NCBI RefSeq assembly: GCF_014138045.1
Contig: NZ_JACGXA010000003.1
Span: 186,001-250,000 of the forward strand
From: Nocardioides ginsengisegetis
GTDB taxonomy: Bacteria > Actinomycetota > Actinomycetes > Propionibacteriales > Nocardioidaceae
DNA length: 64,000 nt
Direction of reading: 5' to 3'
In this document: in pieces, positions 25,923-34,916 of the stretch
Numbering within the stretch: the first letter of the stretch is position 1
How the letters are laid out: every line of letters begins with the position of its first letter
Notes under the pieces: generated by a model
What the model was told of the DNA's origin: nothing
Databases searched by the model: none
The model's input: only the letters and a program-made list of their open reading frames with translations
Made by a program: the position numbers and the translations under genes

Positions 25923-27625
25923 GCGAGGTCCTGCGCGTCGGCAACTGCTCCGGCTTCTACGGCGACCGTCTCTCGGCGATGCGCGAGATGCTCGAGGGCG
26001 GCCCGTTGGACGTGCTGACCGGCGACTACCTCGCCGAGCTGACCATGCTGATCCTCGGCAAGGACACGATGAAGGACCCGAGCCTCGGCTACGCCCGCAC
26101 CTTCGTCCGCCAGGCCGAGGACTGCCTCGGCCTCGCGCTCGAGCGCGGCGTCAAGATCGTCGCCAACGCGGGCGGCCTCAACCCCGCCGGGCTCGCCGAC
26201 CGCCTCCGCGAGGTCGCGACCGGCCTCGGCGTGGACGCGAAGGTCGCGCACGTCGAGGGCGACGACCTGCGCCCGTTGGGCCTGTGGGAGGGCGCGCTCA
26301 CCGCCAACGCCTACCTCGGGGGCTTCGGCATCGCCCGGGCGCTGGAGCAGGGCGCCGACGTCGTGGTCACCGGCCGCGTCACGGACGCCTCCCTCGTCGT
26401 GGGCTCGGCGATCGCGCGCTTCGGCTGGTCCCCGAAGGACCACGACCGGCTTGCCGGCGCGGTCGTCGCCGGCCACGTCCTCGAGTGCGGCACCCAGGCC
26501 ACCGGCGGCAACTTCTCGGGCTTCCGCTCGCTGCCCCACGACGGCAAGCCGCTCGGCTTCCCGCTGGCCGAGATCGGTGCGGACGGGTCGTTCGTGGTCA
26601 CCAAGCACCCCGGCACCGGCGGCGCCGTCACCGTCGACACCGTGACCGCGCAGCTGGTCTACGAGATCCAGTCGACCCGCTACCTCGGCCCCGACGTGAC
26701 CACCCACCTCGACTCGATCCTGCTCGAGCAGCAGGACACCGACCGGGTGGCGGTCTCCGGGGTCGTCGGCAGCCCGCCGCCCGCCCGGCTCAAGGTCTGC
26801 GTCAACGAGCTCGGCGGCTTCCGCAACACCGCGGAGTTCGTGCTGACCGGCCTCGAGATCGAGGCGAAGGCCGACTGGGTGCGCGAGCAGCTCACCCCGC
26901 AGCTCACGGCCGCCACCGTCAGCTGGACCCGTACCGCCCTCCCGCCGGCGGACGCCGACACCGAGGAGGGCGCGTCCTGCCTGCTGCGCTGCACCGTCAT
27001 GGACGCCTCGCCCGACCCGGTCGGCAAGGCGTTCACCGGCCCGGCGATCGAGCTGGCGCTCGCGTCGTACCCCGGCTTCACGATGACCGCCCCGCCCAGC
27101 GCGCCCACGCCCTACGGCGTCTACCGCCCGGAGTACGTCGACCGCGGGCAGGTCACGCACACCGTGGTGCACGCCGACGGCACCCGCGAGACCGTCGCCG
27201 ACCCCACCGACTTCAGCGAGCCGGACCCGGTCGAGGGGCTGCGGCCCTCGCCCTACCCCGCGCCCGCCGACCTCCTCAACCGGCGGATGCCGCTCGGCAC
27301 CTTCGTCCACGCCCGGTCCGGCGACAAGGGCGGTGACGCCAACCTGGGGCTCTGGGTCACCCACGACGGGTCGGACAAGTACGACGCGCGCGTCACCTGG
27401 CTGACCAAGCTGATCACCCCCAAGAAGGTGCGCGAGCTGGTCCCCGAGGCGGCGGACCTCGAGATCGAGGTCTACGTGCTGCCCAACCTCGGCGCGGTCA
27501 ACGTGCTGATCCGCGGGCTGCTCGGGCAGGGCGTCGCGGCGTCGACCCGCTTCGACCCGCAGGCCAAGGGGCTCGGCGAGTGGGTCCGGTCGCGCCCGGT
27601 GCACATCCAGGAGGCGCTGCTGTGA
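25919..27625 (+). CDS. AtuA-family (acyclic terpene utilisation, DUF1446) protein
   Basis: A 568-residue protein. The N-terminal two thirds match the AtuA/DUF1446 family (start V-G-N-C-S-G-F-Y-G-D-R, G-D-Y-L-A-E-L-T-M near 37, A-N-A-G-G-L-N-P near 82, V-T-G-R-V-T-D-A-S near 153). The last 110 residues carry the conserved R-S-G-D-K-G-G-D-A-N segment of the small C-terminal domain. In pseudomonads atuA is needed for growth on citronellol and geraniol; the biochemical role is not established. Its place with acyl-CoA dehydrogenases and a biotin carboxylase agrees. Confidence 0.88.
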   Translation: MSEVLRVGNCSGFYGDRLSAMREMLEGGPLDVLTGDYLAELTMLILGKDTMKDPSLGYARTFVRQAEDCLGLALERGVKIVANAGGLNPAGLADRLREVATGLGVDAKVAHVEGDDLRPLGLWEGALTANAYLGGFGIARALEQGADVVVTGRVTDASLVVGSAIARFGWSPKDHDRLAGAVVAGHVLECGTQATGGNFSGFRSLPHDGKPLGFPLAEIGADGSFVVTKHPGTGGAVTVDTVTAQLVYEIQSTRYLGPDVTTHLDSILLEQQDTDRVAVSGVVGSPPPARLKVCVNELGGFRNTAEFVLTGLEIEAKADWVREQLTPQLTAATVSWTRTALPPADADTEEGASCLLRCTVMDASPDPVGKAFTGPAIELALASYPGFTMTAPPSAPTPYGVYRPEYVDRGQVTHTVVHADGTRETVADPTDFSEPDPVEGLRPSPYPAPADLLNRRMPLGTFVHARSGDKGGDANLGLWVTHDGSDKYDARVTWLTKLITPKKVRELVPEAADLEIEVYVLPNLGAVNVLIRGLLGQGVAASTRFDPQAKGLGEWVRSRPVHIQEALL

Positions 27626-28752
27626 ACGTGCGTGAGATCGCGGCCGAGTTCACCCGGCGCGAGGTGGCGCCGCACCTCCAGGAGTGGGAGGACGCCGGGG
27701 AGGTCCCGCGCGCCCTCCACCTCGCGGCCGCGAAGCAGGGACTGCTCGGCGTCTCCTTCCCCGAGTCCGTCGGCGGCGAGGGCGGCGACCTGCTCGACTC
27801 GGTCGACCTGCAGGAGGGGATGTTCGGGGCCGGTGCGTCCAGCGGGCTGATGGCGGCGCTGTTCACCGGCGGCATCGCGCTCCCGCACATGGTCAGTGAC
27901 TGGGCGGCGTCCGGCAACGCCGACCTGGTCGACCGGTTCGTCCGTCCGACGCTGGCCGGCGAGACGATCGGCTCGCTCGCCGTCACCGAGCCGGGTGGCG
28001 GGTCCGACGTGGCCGGGATCCGCACGACCGCCGTGCGCGACGGGGACGTCTACGTCGTCAACGGCGCCAAGACCTTCATCACCAGCGGCATCCGCGCCGA
28101 CTTCGTCACCACGGCCGTCCGCACCGGCGGGCCCGGGCACGGCGGGGTGAGCCTGCTCGTCGTCGAGAAGGGCACGCCCGGCTTCACCGCCGACCGGGCC
28201 CTGTCCAAGATGGGCTGGCACTGCTCCGACACCGCCGAGCTGTCCTACGTCGACGTGCGCGTCCCGGTCGCCAACCTGGTCGGCGAGGAGAACGCCGGCT
28301 TCTACCAGATCGCCGAGCAGTTCGTCGTCGAGCGGATCGGCCTGGCCGTGCACGCCTACGGCATCGCGGCCCGCTCGCTCGAGCTCACCGCGGCGTACTG
28401 CCGGGAGCGCGAGACCTTCGGCAAGCCGCTCATCGCCAACCAGGTCGTGCGCCACAAGCTCGTCGAGATGCGCCGGCAGGTGGAGGTGGCCCGCACCTAC
28501 ACGCGCGAGATCGCCGCCCGCCACGTCGGGGGAGAGAACGTGATCGCCGAGGCGTGCCTGGCCAAGCAGACCGCCTGCGACGCCGCGACGTACGTCTGCA
28601 ACGAAGCCGTCCAGCTGCACGGCGGGACGGGATACATGCACGGGACCGAGGTCGAGCGGCACTACCGCGACGCCCGGATCCTGCCGATCGGAGGAGGTGC
28701 GACCGAGGTGCTGACCGACCTGGCCGCCAAGTTGTTGGGATACGCGTCGTGA
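27622..28752 (+). CDS. Acyl-CoA dehydrogenase
   Basis: A 376-residue FAD acyl-CoA dehydrogenase with L-A-V-T-E-P-G-G-G-S-D near residue 118, T-F-I-T-S-G near 150, Q-L-H-G-G-T-G-Y near 333 and a catalytic-region sequence H-Y-R-D-A-R-I near 347. The branched-substrate type (isovaleryl- or citronellyl-CoA) fits the cluster. GTG 27622 overlaps the AtuA stop (GTGA). Confidence 0.9.
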   Translation: MNVREIAAEFTRREVAPHLQEWEDAGEVPRALHLAAAKQGLLGVSFPESVGGEGGDLLDSVDLQEGMFGAGASSGLMAALFTGGIALPHMVSDWAASGNADLVDRFVRPTLAGETIGSLAVTEPGGGSDVAGIRTTAVRDGDVYVVNGAKTFITSGIRADFVTTAVRTGGPGHGGVSLLVVEKGTPGFTADRALSKMGWHCSDTAELSYVDVRVPVANLVGEENAGFYQIAEQFVVERIGLAVHAYGIAARSLELTAAYCRERETFGKPLIANQVVRHKLVEMRRQVEVARTYTREIAARHVGGENVIAEACLAKQTACDAATYVCNEAVQLHGGTGYMHGTEVERHYRDARILPIGGGATEVLTDLAAKLLGYAS

Positions 28753-30317
28753 CCAACAGGGAAGCGATGCTCGAGAAGCTCGCCGACCTCGACGCCGAGC
28801 ACGCGAAGGCGGTGGCCGGCGGCGGTGAGAAGTACGTCGACCGCCACCGCGCGCGCGGCAAGCTGATGCCCCGCGAGCGGATCGAGCTGCTCGTCGACCC
28901 CGGCAGCGCGTTCCTCGAGCTGAGCCCGCTGGCCGGCTGGGGCTCGGACTTCACCGTCGGCGCCAGCGTCGTCACCGGCATCGGCGTGATCGAGGGCGTG
29001 GAGTGCATGATCACCGCCAACGACCCGTCGGTGAAGGGCGGCGCGAGCAACCCGTGGACCGTGCGCAAGATCTTCCGGGCCAGCCAGATCGCCGAGGAGA
29101 ACGGCCTCCCGACGGTCGCGCTCGTCGAGTCCGGCGGCGCCGATCTCCCCACCCAGAAGGAGATCTTCATCCCCGGAGGCAAGCTCTTCCGCGACATCAC
29201 CCGCTCGAGCGCCGCCAAGAAGCCGACCGTCGCGCTGGTCTTCGGCAACTCGACCGCCGGCGGCGCCTACGTGCCCGGCATGAGCGACTACACCGTGATG
29301 GTCAAGGAGCAGGCCAAGGTCTTCCTCGGCGGCCCGCCCCTGGTGAAGATGGCCACCGGCGAGGAGTCCGACGACGAGTCGCTCGGCGGCGCCGAGATGC
29401 ACGCCCGGACCTCCGGGCTGGCCGACTACCTCGCCGAGGACGAGCACGACGCCATCCGGATCGGCCGGCGGATCGTCGCCCGGCTCAACTGGCGCAAGGC
29501 GGCTGCTGAGCCGACCTCCTTCGCGGAGCCGGACGCCGACCCCGACGGCCTGCTCGACCTGATCCCCACCGACCTCAAGGAGCCGTTCGACCCGCGCGAG
29601 GTGATCGCCCGGATCTGTGACGGCGTGAGCCCGACCAACGGCGCGGTCTTCGACGAGTTCAAGCCGCTCTACGGCACGTCGCTGGTCACCGGCTGGGCGA
29701 AGATCCACGGCCGCCCGGTCGGGATCCTCGCCAACGCCCAGGGCGTGCTGTTCAGCGAGGAGGCCCAGAAGGCGACGCAGTTCGTCCAGCTGGCCAACCA
29801 GACCGACACCCCGCTGCTCTTCCTGCACAACACGACCGGCTACATGGTCGGCAAGGAGTACGAGCAGGGCGGCATCATCAAGCACGGCGCGATGATGATC
29901 AACGCGATCAGCAACTCCACGGTCCCGCACCTGACGGTGATCATGGGCGCGTCGTACGGCGCCGGCAACTACGGCATGAACGGCCGCGCCTACGACCCGC
30001 GCTTCCTCTTCACCTGGCCCTCCGCCAAGTCCGCGGTCATGGGCCCGGCCCAGCTCGCCGGCGTGCTGTCGATCGTCGCCCGCGCGGCGGCGGAGGGGCG
30101 CGGCAAGGAGTACGACGAGGAGGCCGACGCCGGCATGCGCGCCTTCATCGAGGCGTCGGTGGAGGAGCAGAGCCTGCCGTTCTTCCTCTCCGGGATGCTC
30201 TACGACGACGGCGTCATCGACCCGCGGGACACCCGCACCGTCCTGGGCATCTGCCTGTCCGTGATCGACAACGAGGCGTTCAGCGGCACCGACCGCTTCG
30301 GCGTCTTCAGGATGTGA
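28749..30317 (+). CDS. Acyl-CoA carboxylase, carboxyltransferase (beta) subunit
   Basis: A 522-residue carboxyltransferase: R-A-R-G-K-L-M-P-R-E-R-I near residue 35, acyl-binding S-G-G-A near 124, G-N-S-T-A-G-G-A-Y-V-P near 166 and the biotin-side N-T-T-G-Y-M-V-G near 359 and G-A-S-Y-G-A-G-N-Y near 401. The motif set is that of 3-methylcrotonyl-/geranyl-CoA carboxylases rather than propionyl-CoA carboxylase. It pairs with the biotinylated subunit encoded next (GTGA overlap). Confidence 0.9.
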   Translation: MTNREAMLEKLADLDAEHAKAVAGGGEKYVDRHRARGKLMPRERIELLVDPGSAFLELSPLAGWGSDFTVGASVVTGIGVIEGVECMITANDPSVKGGASNPWTVRKIFRASQIAEENGLPTVALVESGGADLPTQKEIFIPGGKLFRDITRSSAAKKPTVALVFGNSTAGGAYVPGMSDYTVMVKEQAKVFLGGPPLVKMATGEESDDESLGGAEMHARTSGLADYLAEDEHDAIRIGRRIVARLNWRKAAAEPTSFAEPDADPDGLLDLIPTDLKEPFDPREVIARICDGVSPTNGAVFDEFKPLYGTSLVTGWAKIHGRPVGILANAQGVLFSEEAQKATQFVQLANQTDTPLLFLHNTTGYMVGKEYEQGGIIKHGAMMINAISNSTVPHLTVIMGASYGAGNYGMNGRAYDPRFLFTWPSAKSAVMGPAQLAGVLSIVARAAAEGRGKEYDEEADAGMRAFIEASVEEQSLPFFLSGMLYDDGVIDPRDTRTVLGICLSVIDNEAFSGTDRFGVFRM

Positions 30318-32290
30318 TGGGAATGCCGATCCAGAGACTGCTCGTCGCCAACCGCGGCGAGATCGCCCGCCGGGTCTTCGCGACCTGCCGCCGCCTCGGC
30401 ATCGAGACCGTGGCCGTCCACTCCGACGCCGACGCGGGGCTGCCGTTCGTGCGCGAGGCCGACGTGGCCGTGCACCTGCCGGGCGCCACCCCCGCCGACA
30501 CCTACCTGCGTGCGGACCTCGTCCTCGACGCCGCCCGCCGGGCCGGGGCCGACGCGATCCACCCCGGCTACGGCTTCCTGTCCGAGAACGCCGACTTCGC
30601 CCGCGCGGTGGTCGACGCCGGCCTGACCTGGGTCGGTCCCGCGCCCGAGTCGATCGAGCAGATGGGCTCCAAGGTGGAGTCCAAGAAGCTGATGGAGGCC
30701 GCCGGGGTGCCGGTGCTGGCCAACCTGACGCCGGACACCGCCACCGAGGCCGACCTGCCGCTGCTGGTGAAGGCGTCCGCCGGTGGTGGCGGCCGGGGGA
30801 TGCGGATCGTCCGGGCGCTCGCCGACCTGCCCGGTGAGATCGAGAAGGCGTCGTCCGAGGCCGAGTCGGCCTTCGGTGACGGCACGGTCTTCGTCGAGCC
30901 CTACGTCGAGCACGGCCGGCACGTCGAGGTCCAGGTCGTCGGCCACGCCGAGGGGGTGCTGGTGCTGGGCGAGCGCGACTGCTCCCTCCAGCGTCGGCAC
31001 CAGAAGGTGGTCGAGGAGACCCCGGCACCCGGCCTGTCCGACACCACCCGGCACTCCCTGCACGAGGCGGCCCGGGCCGCGGCCGCGGCGATCGACTACC
31101 GGGGCGCCGGCACCGTGGAGTTCCTCGTGGACGCCGCGGACACCAGCCGCTTCTGGTTCCTGGAGATGAACACCCGGCTCCAGGTGGAGCACCCGGTCAC
31201 CGAGCTGGTGCACGGCGTCGACCTGGTCGACCTCCAGCTGACCGTGGCCGAGGACCGGCCGCTCGACGGGCGCGCGATCGGCGAGACCTACGGGCACGCC
31301 ATCGAGGTCCGGCTCTACGCCGAGGACCCGGCCGCCGACTGGCAGCCGCAGAGCGGCACGCTGGCGACGTTCGACGTACCCGGCGTGGACGGGGAGTTCG
31401 ACCTCCTCAACCGCCCGGGCATCCGGCTCGACTCGGGCTTCGAGTCCGGCAGTGAGGTGTCCACGCACTACGACGCGATGCTGGCCAAGGTGATCGCGTG
31501 GGGCACGTCCCGCGACCAGGCGGCCCGCCGGCTCGCCGACGCCCTGGCCAAGGCGCGGCTGCACGGGCTGGTCACCAACCGCGACCTGCTGGTGCGGATC
31601 CTCCGGGCGCCGGAGTTCGTCGCCGGCGACGTGAGCACCGACTTCTTCGACCGGACCGACGTGGTCTCGACAGGCTCGACCGACGAGGGCGACCGCGGGG
31701 CCGCCGTGGCCGCGGCGATCGCGCTGGCCGAGCGGGACCGGCTCGCGCGCACCGTCCAGCGCGGCATCCCCGTCGCCTGGCGCAACGTGGTGGCCCATCC
31801 CCAGCGGACCGAGTTCGAGGTATCGACAGGCTCGACCACCGAGGTGGTCGAGTGGTTCGGCGGCCGCGACGGCTACGCCGTCGACGGGTTCAGCGTCGTG
31901 GCCGCGTCGCCGACGACGGTGACGCTCGAGGTCGACGGCGTGCGGACGTCGTACGACGTGGCGGTCGGGGCGACCGGATCGCATGACGTCGACGTCGACT
32001 CGCCGGCCGGCCACGTCCGGCTCAGGCTCGTGCCCCGCTTCACCGACCCGGCCGACGCCGTGGCGAGCGGCAGCCTGCTGGCGCCGATGCCCGGCACGGT
32101 CGTGCGGGTCGCGGTCGAGGTCGGCTCGCAGGTCGAGGCCGGCCAGGCCGTGCTGGTCCTGGAGGCCATGAAGATGCAGCACACCGTGAGCGCCCCGACG
32201 GCCGGCACGGTGACCCAGATCGATGTCCAGCCCGGCGCGCAGGTCGCCGCCGGAGACGTGCTCGCCGTTGTCGAAGGAGACGAAGCATGA
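30314..32290 (+). CDS. Acyl-CoA carboxylase, biotin carboxylase/biotin carrier (alpha) subunit
   Basis: A subunit of about 658 residues. Biotin carboxylase domain 1 to about 445 (R-L-L-V-A-N-R-G-E-I-A near 8, ATP loop K-A-S-A-G-G-G-G-R-G-M near 155, E-M-N-T-R-L-Q-V-E-H near 286), a linker, and a biotinyl domain with E-A-M-K-M near 618 carrying the biotin Lys. The linker between the two holds two copies of a dispersed DNA repeat (31662 and 31819) that add V-S-T-G-S-T peptides. Starts at 30314 (GTG), 30317 or 30323 are all possible. Confidence 0.9.
   Translation: MMGMPIQRLLVANRGEIARRVFATCRRLGIETVAVHSDADAGLPFVREADVAVHLPGATPADTYLRADLVLDAARRAGADAIHPGYGFLSENADFARAVVDAGLTWVGPAPESIEQMGSKVESKKLMEAAGVPVLANLTPDTATEADLPLLVKASAGGGGRGMRIVRALADLPGEIEKASSEAESAFGDGTVFVEPYVEHGRHVEVQVVGHAEGVLVLGERDCSLQRRHQKVVEETPAPGLSDTTRHSLHEAARAAAAAIDYRGAGTVEFLVDAADTSRFWFLEMNTRLQVEHPVTELVHGVDLVDLQLTVAEDRPLDGRAIGETYGHAIEVRLYAEDPAADWQPQSGTLATFDVPGVDGEFDLLNRPGIRLDSGFESGSEVSTHYDAMLAKVIAWGTSRDQAARRLADALAKARLHGLVTNRDLLVRILRAPEFVAGDVSTDFFDRTDVVSTGSTDEGDRGAAVAAAIALAERDRLARTVQRGIPVAWRNVVAHPQRTEFEVSTGSTTEVVEWFGGRDGYAVDGFSVVAASPTTVTLEVDGVRTSYDVAVGATGSHDVDVDSPAGHVRLRLVPRFTDPADAVASGSLLAPMPGTVVRVAVEVGSQVEAGQAVLVLEAMKMQHTVSAPTAGTVTQIDVQPGAQVAAGDVLAVVEGDEA
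31662..31681 (+). repeat. Dispersed palindromic repeat, copy 4
   Basis: TGGTCTCGACAGGCTCGACC inside the biotin carboxylase gene, in the stretch encoding the linker between the carboxylase and biotinyl domains. Confidence 0.65.
31819..31852 (+). repeat. Dispersed palindromic repeat, copy 5 (longer form)
   Basis: GGTATCGACAGGCTCGACC continues into ACCGAGGTGGTCGAG, so the right half forms its own hairpin (CGACCACC with GGTGGTCG). It lies 157 bp after copy 4 in the same gene and encodes V-S-T-G-S-T-T-E-V-V-E. Confidence 0.65.
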
Positions 32291-33450
32291 CCATCGCGTT
32301 CAGTGAGTCCGAGGAGCGCCAGGAGCTGCGCAAGCAGGTCGCGAAGCTGGCCTCGAAGTACGGCCGCGAGTACTTCACCGAGCAGGCCCGCAAGGGCGCC
32401 AAGACCACCGACCTGTGGCTGGAGATCGGCAAGAACGGCTACCTCGGGATCAACATCCCCGAGGAGTACGGCGGCGGTGGCGGCGGCATTGGCGACATCG
32501 CGGCCGTCTGCGAGGAGCTCGCCGCCCAGGGCTGCCCGCTGCTGATGATGGTCGTGAGCCCGGCGATCTGCGGCACCGTGATCAGCCGCTACGGCACCGA
32601 CGAGCAGAAGCGCCGCTGGCTGCCCGGCATCGCCGACGGCACCAGCACGATGGCCTTCGCGATCACCGAGCCCGACGCCGGCACCAACTCCCACAACATC
32701 ACCACCACCGGCCGCCGCGACGGCGACGGGTGGATCCTCAATGGCCGCAAGATCTACATCTCCGGCGTCGACGAGGCCGACAACGTGCTCGTCGTCGCGC
32801 GGACCGAGGACGCGAAGACCGGCAAGCTCAAGCCCTGCCTGTTCGTGGTCCCGACGGACGCCGAGGGCTTCGAGTACTCCCGCATCCCGATGGAGATCGT
32901 CTCGCCCGAGTCGCAGTTCCAGGTCTTCATCGACGACGTCCGGCTGCCCGCCGACGCGCTCGTCGGCGACGAGGACGCCGGGCTCGTGCAGCTCTTCGCC
33001 GGCCTCAACCCCGAGCGGATCATGGCCGCGTCGTTCTCCAACGGCCTCGCGCGCTTCGCCCTCGGCAAGGCCACGGCGTACGCCAAGGAGCGCACGGTCT
33101 TCAAGGAGCCCATCGGCTCCCACCAGGCCATCGCGCACCCGCTCGCGCAGTCGCACATCGAGATCGAGCTCGCGCGGTTGATGACCCAGAAGGCCGCCGC
33201 GCTCTACGACGCCGGCGACGACATGGGGGCCGGCGAGGCCGCGAACATGGCGAAGTACGCCGCCGCCGAGGCCGCCTGCGACGCCGCCGACCGGGCCGTG
33301 CAGACCCACGGCGGCAACGGGATCACGCAGGAGTACGGCATGGCCGGGCTCCTCGTCGCCACCCGCGCCGGCCGGATCGCGCCGGTCAGCCGCGAGATGA
33401 TCCTGAACTTCGTCGCCATGCACTCGCTGGGGCTGCCGAAGTCCTACTGA
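32287..33450 (+). CDS. Acyl-CoA dehydrogenase
   Basis: A second, unrelated-looking acyl-CoA dehydrogenase of 387 residues: F-A-I-T-E-P-D-A-G near residue 122, K-I-Y-I-S-G near 155, R-M-type substrate region replaced by A-G-L-N-P-E-R-I near 240 and T-H-G-G-N-G-I near 340. It overlaps the carboxylase gene by ATGA and ends the operon. Two dehydrogenases flanking one carboxylase is what a pathway with two alpha,beta-oxidation steps around a carboxylation requires. Confidence 0.9.
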   Translation: MTIAFSESEERQELRKQVAKLASKYGREYFTEQARKGAKTTDLWLEIGKNGYLGINIPEEYGGGGGGIGDIAAVCEELAAQGCPLLMMVVSPAICGTVISRYGTDEQKRRWLPGIADGTSTMAFAITEPDAGTNSHNITTTGRRDGDGWILNGRKIYISGVDEADNVLVVARTEDAKTGKLKPCLFVVPTDAEGFEYSRIPMEIVSPESQFQVFIDDVRLPADALVGDEDAGLVQLFAGLNPERIMAASFSNGLARFALGKATAYAKERTVFKEPIGSHQAIAHPLAQSHIEIELARLMTQKAAALYDAGDDMGAGEAANMAKYAAAEAACDAADRAVQTHGGNGITQEYGMAGLLVATRAGRIAPVSREMILNFVAMHSLGLPKSY

Positions 33451-33475
33451 CCTGTGTGGCCCGGGTGCGGGCAGG

Positions 33476-33544
33476 ATCGTTCAATTGCTGGGAAATGCAC
33501 CTGGTTCAGGCCAATTCAGGTGTCAAACCGAGCAATTGAACGAT
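33476..33544 (+). terminator. Nested inverted repeat after the atu-like operon (terminator or small element)
   Basis: Perfect 14-bp arms (33476-33489 and 33531-33544) enclose a shorter pair, CACCTG (33498-33503) and CAGGTG (33517-33522). The sequence is noticeably more AT-rich than its surroundings. It sits between convergent genes, so it can end transcription from either side. The rest of 33451-33593 shows no gene. Confidence 0.6.
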
Positions 33545-33593
33545 GGTGCGCAACCCCGGGGCAGCCCCCCACGGGGTCGCGGCGCGCCTCCGG

Positions 33594-34412
33594 TCAGCCG
33601 GTCAGCTTGGCCCGCAGCGCGTCGAGCACGCCGTCGGACAGGCCGAGTCCCTCGGTGAGGTAGGCGTGCAGCGAGCCGTACGACGCGGCGACGGCGAAGT
33701 AGGCCTGGGCGAGGTAGGCCTCGTCGGCGACCAGCACGCGCTCGTAGGTCTCGACGAGGTGCTCGCCCATGGCGGAGGAGACGATCTCGAGGTACGTCGC
33801 GCGGCTGGACGCGGCGTGCTCGTTGGTCGCGAGGTAGTCGGCGAGGACGATCTCCTCCGGGACGCCCGCGAGGTGGAGCAGGAGCGCGGCGGCCCAGCCG
33901 GTGCGGTCCTTGCCCGCTGTGCAGTGGAACAGCTGCGGCCCGTCGGGCTCGGCCAGCTGCTCGAACATCGCACCGAAGGCCGCCCGGCAGTCCGGGTCGG
34001 CGACGAAGCCGGCGTAGATCCGCTCCATCATGTCGATGGCCGCCTCGGGGCTGCCGAGCGAGGCGATCTCCTCCATCGGGATGCCCAGGACCGGGAAGCC
34101 GTGCCAGGTCGCGCCGGGCACGACCGCGTCGGGGTGCGCACCGGTCTCCTCCGCGACCCGCAGGTCGTGGATCCGGGTCAGCCCGAGCCCGGTGAGGGAC
34201 AGCACGTCCTCGTCGGTCAGCTGCAGCTCGTTGGACCGGTAGAACACGCCGGGCCGCACGTGGCCGCCGTCGACGGTCGGGTGGCCGGCGCCGGCGCCGG
34301 CCACGTCGCGGAAGTTGTCGGCCGAGGCCAGGCGGAGAAGCTCGCGGGCCAGCCCGGCATCGGACCCGGCTTCGCGCTCGGCGTCGCGCTCGGCGTCGGG
34401 CTCTCGGGTCAC
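33594..34412 (-). CDS. Tyrosine-protein phosphatase (PtpB-like)
   Basis: A 272-residue phosphatase with the P-loop H-C-T-A-G-K-D-R-T-G (near residue 163), the C-x5-R signature of the bacterial tyrosine/phosphoinositide phosphatases related to mycobacterial PtpB; N-F-R-D-V near 33 and F-Y-R-S-N-E-L near 57 also fit. It may act on protein phosphotyrosine or on phospholipids. The GTG at 34412 is chosen because a TACAGT box (34420-34425) lies 7 nt before it; an upstream GTG at 34490 would overlap the divergent gene's promoter. Confidence 0.85.
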   Translation of the reverse strand: MTREPDAERDAEREAGSDAGLARELLRLASADNFRDVAGAGAGHPTVDGGHVRPGVFYRSNELQLTDEDVLSLTGLGLTRIHDLRVAEETGAHPDAVVPGATWHGFPVLGIPMEEIASLGSPEAAIDMMERIYAGFVADPDCRAAFGAMFEQLAEPDGPQLFHCTAGKDRTGWAAALLLHLAGVPEEIVLADYLATNEHAASSRATYLEIVSSAMGEHLVETYERVLVADEAYLAQAYFAVAASYGSLHAYLTEGLGLSDGVLDALRAKLTG

Positions 34413-34499
34413 TTCCGTGACTGTACGGGCCGGATGTTGCGGCCGGGGAAACGCCGGGAATGCGTGCCTCGCGAGCGTGCCGTCGACCACACTGTGCGC

Positions 34500-34916
34500 G
34501 TGATCAAGCTCGACCTGCTCGTGGCCGTCGTGTCCTTCGCGCTCTGGGTCTACTGCCTCATCGACGTCATCGGCACACCCGAGGCCCGGATGCGCAACCT
34601 GCCGAAGGTGGTGTGGGTGCTGCTCGTGCTGCTGTTCCCGCTGGTCGGGTCGATCGCCTGGCTGGTCGCCGGGCGCCCGGAGTCCTCGACCCGGGGGTCG
34701 ACGTACGGCCCCGCCTCACCGGACTTCCCGGAGTACGACCGCCCCGGCCGCGCGGCCCCCGCCGACCCAGCCAAGGACGAGGAGTTCCTCCGCCAGGTGC
34801 GCGAGCGGGCCGAGGAGCAGCGCCGGCGCCACGAGCTGGCCCGACGAGAGCGGGAGCGGCTCGCCGAGGAGGAGCGCGAGCGCCTGCGCAAGCGCAAGGA
34901 CAGCCCGGACGCCTAG
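34500..34916 (+). CDS. PLDc_N-type small membrane protein with charged coil
   Basis: A 138-residue protein with two hydrophobic helices in the first 60 residues (L-D-L-L-V-A-V-V-S-F-A-L-W-V-Y-C-L-I-D and V-V-W-V-L-L-V-L-L-F-P-L-V-G-S), the pattern of the phospholipase D-nuclease N-terminal domain, followed by a Pro-rich linker and a strongly charged Arg/Glu coiled-coil tail. No catalytic part is present. GTG 34500 or 34494 may be used. Its stop overlaps the convergent DUF1295 gene. Confidence 0.75.
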   Translation: MIKLDLLVAVVSFALWVYCLIDVIGTPEARMRNLPKVVWVLLVLLFPLVGSIAWLVAGRPESSTRGSTYGPASPDFPEYDRPGRAAPADPAKDEEFLRQVRERAEEQRRRHELARRERERLAEEERERLRKRKDSPDA

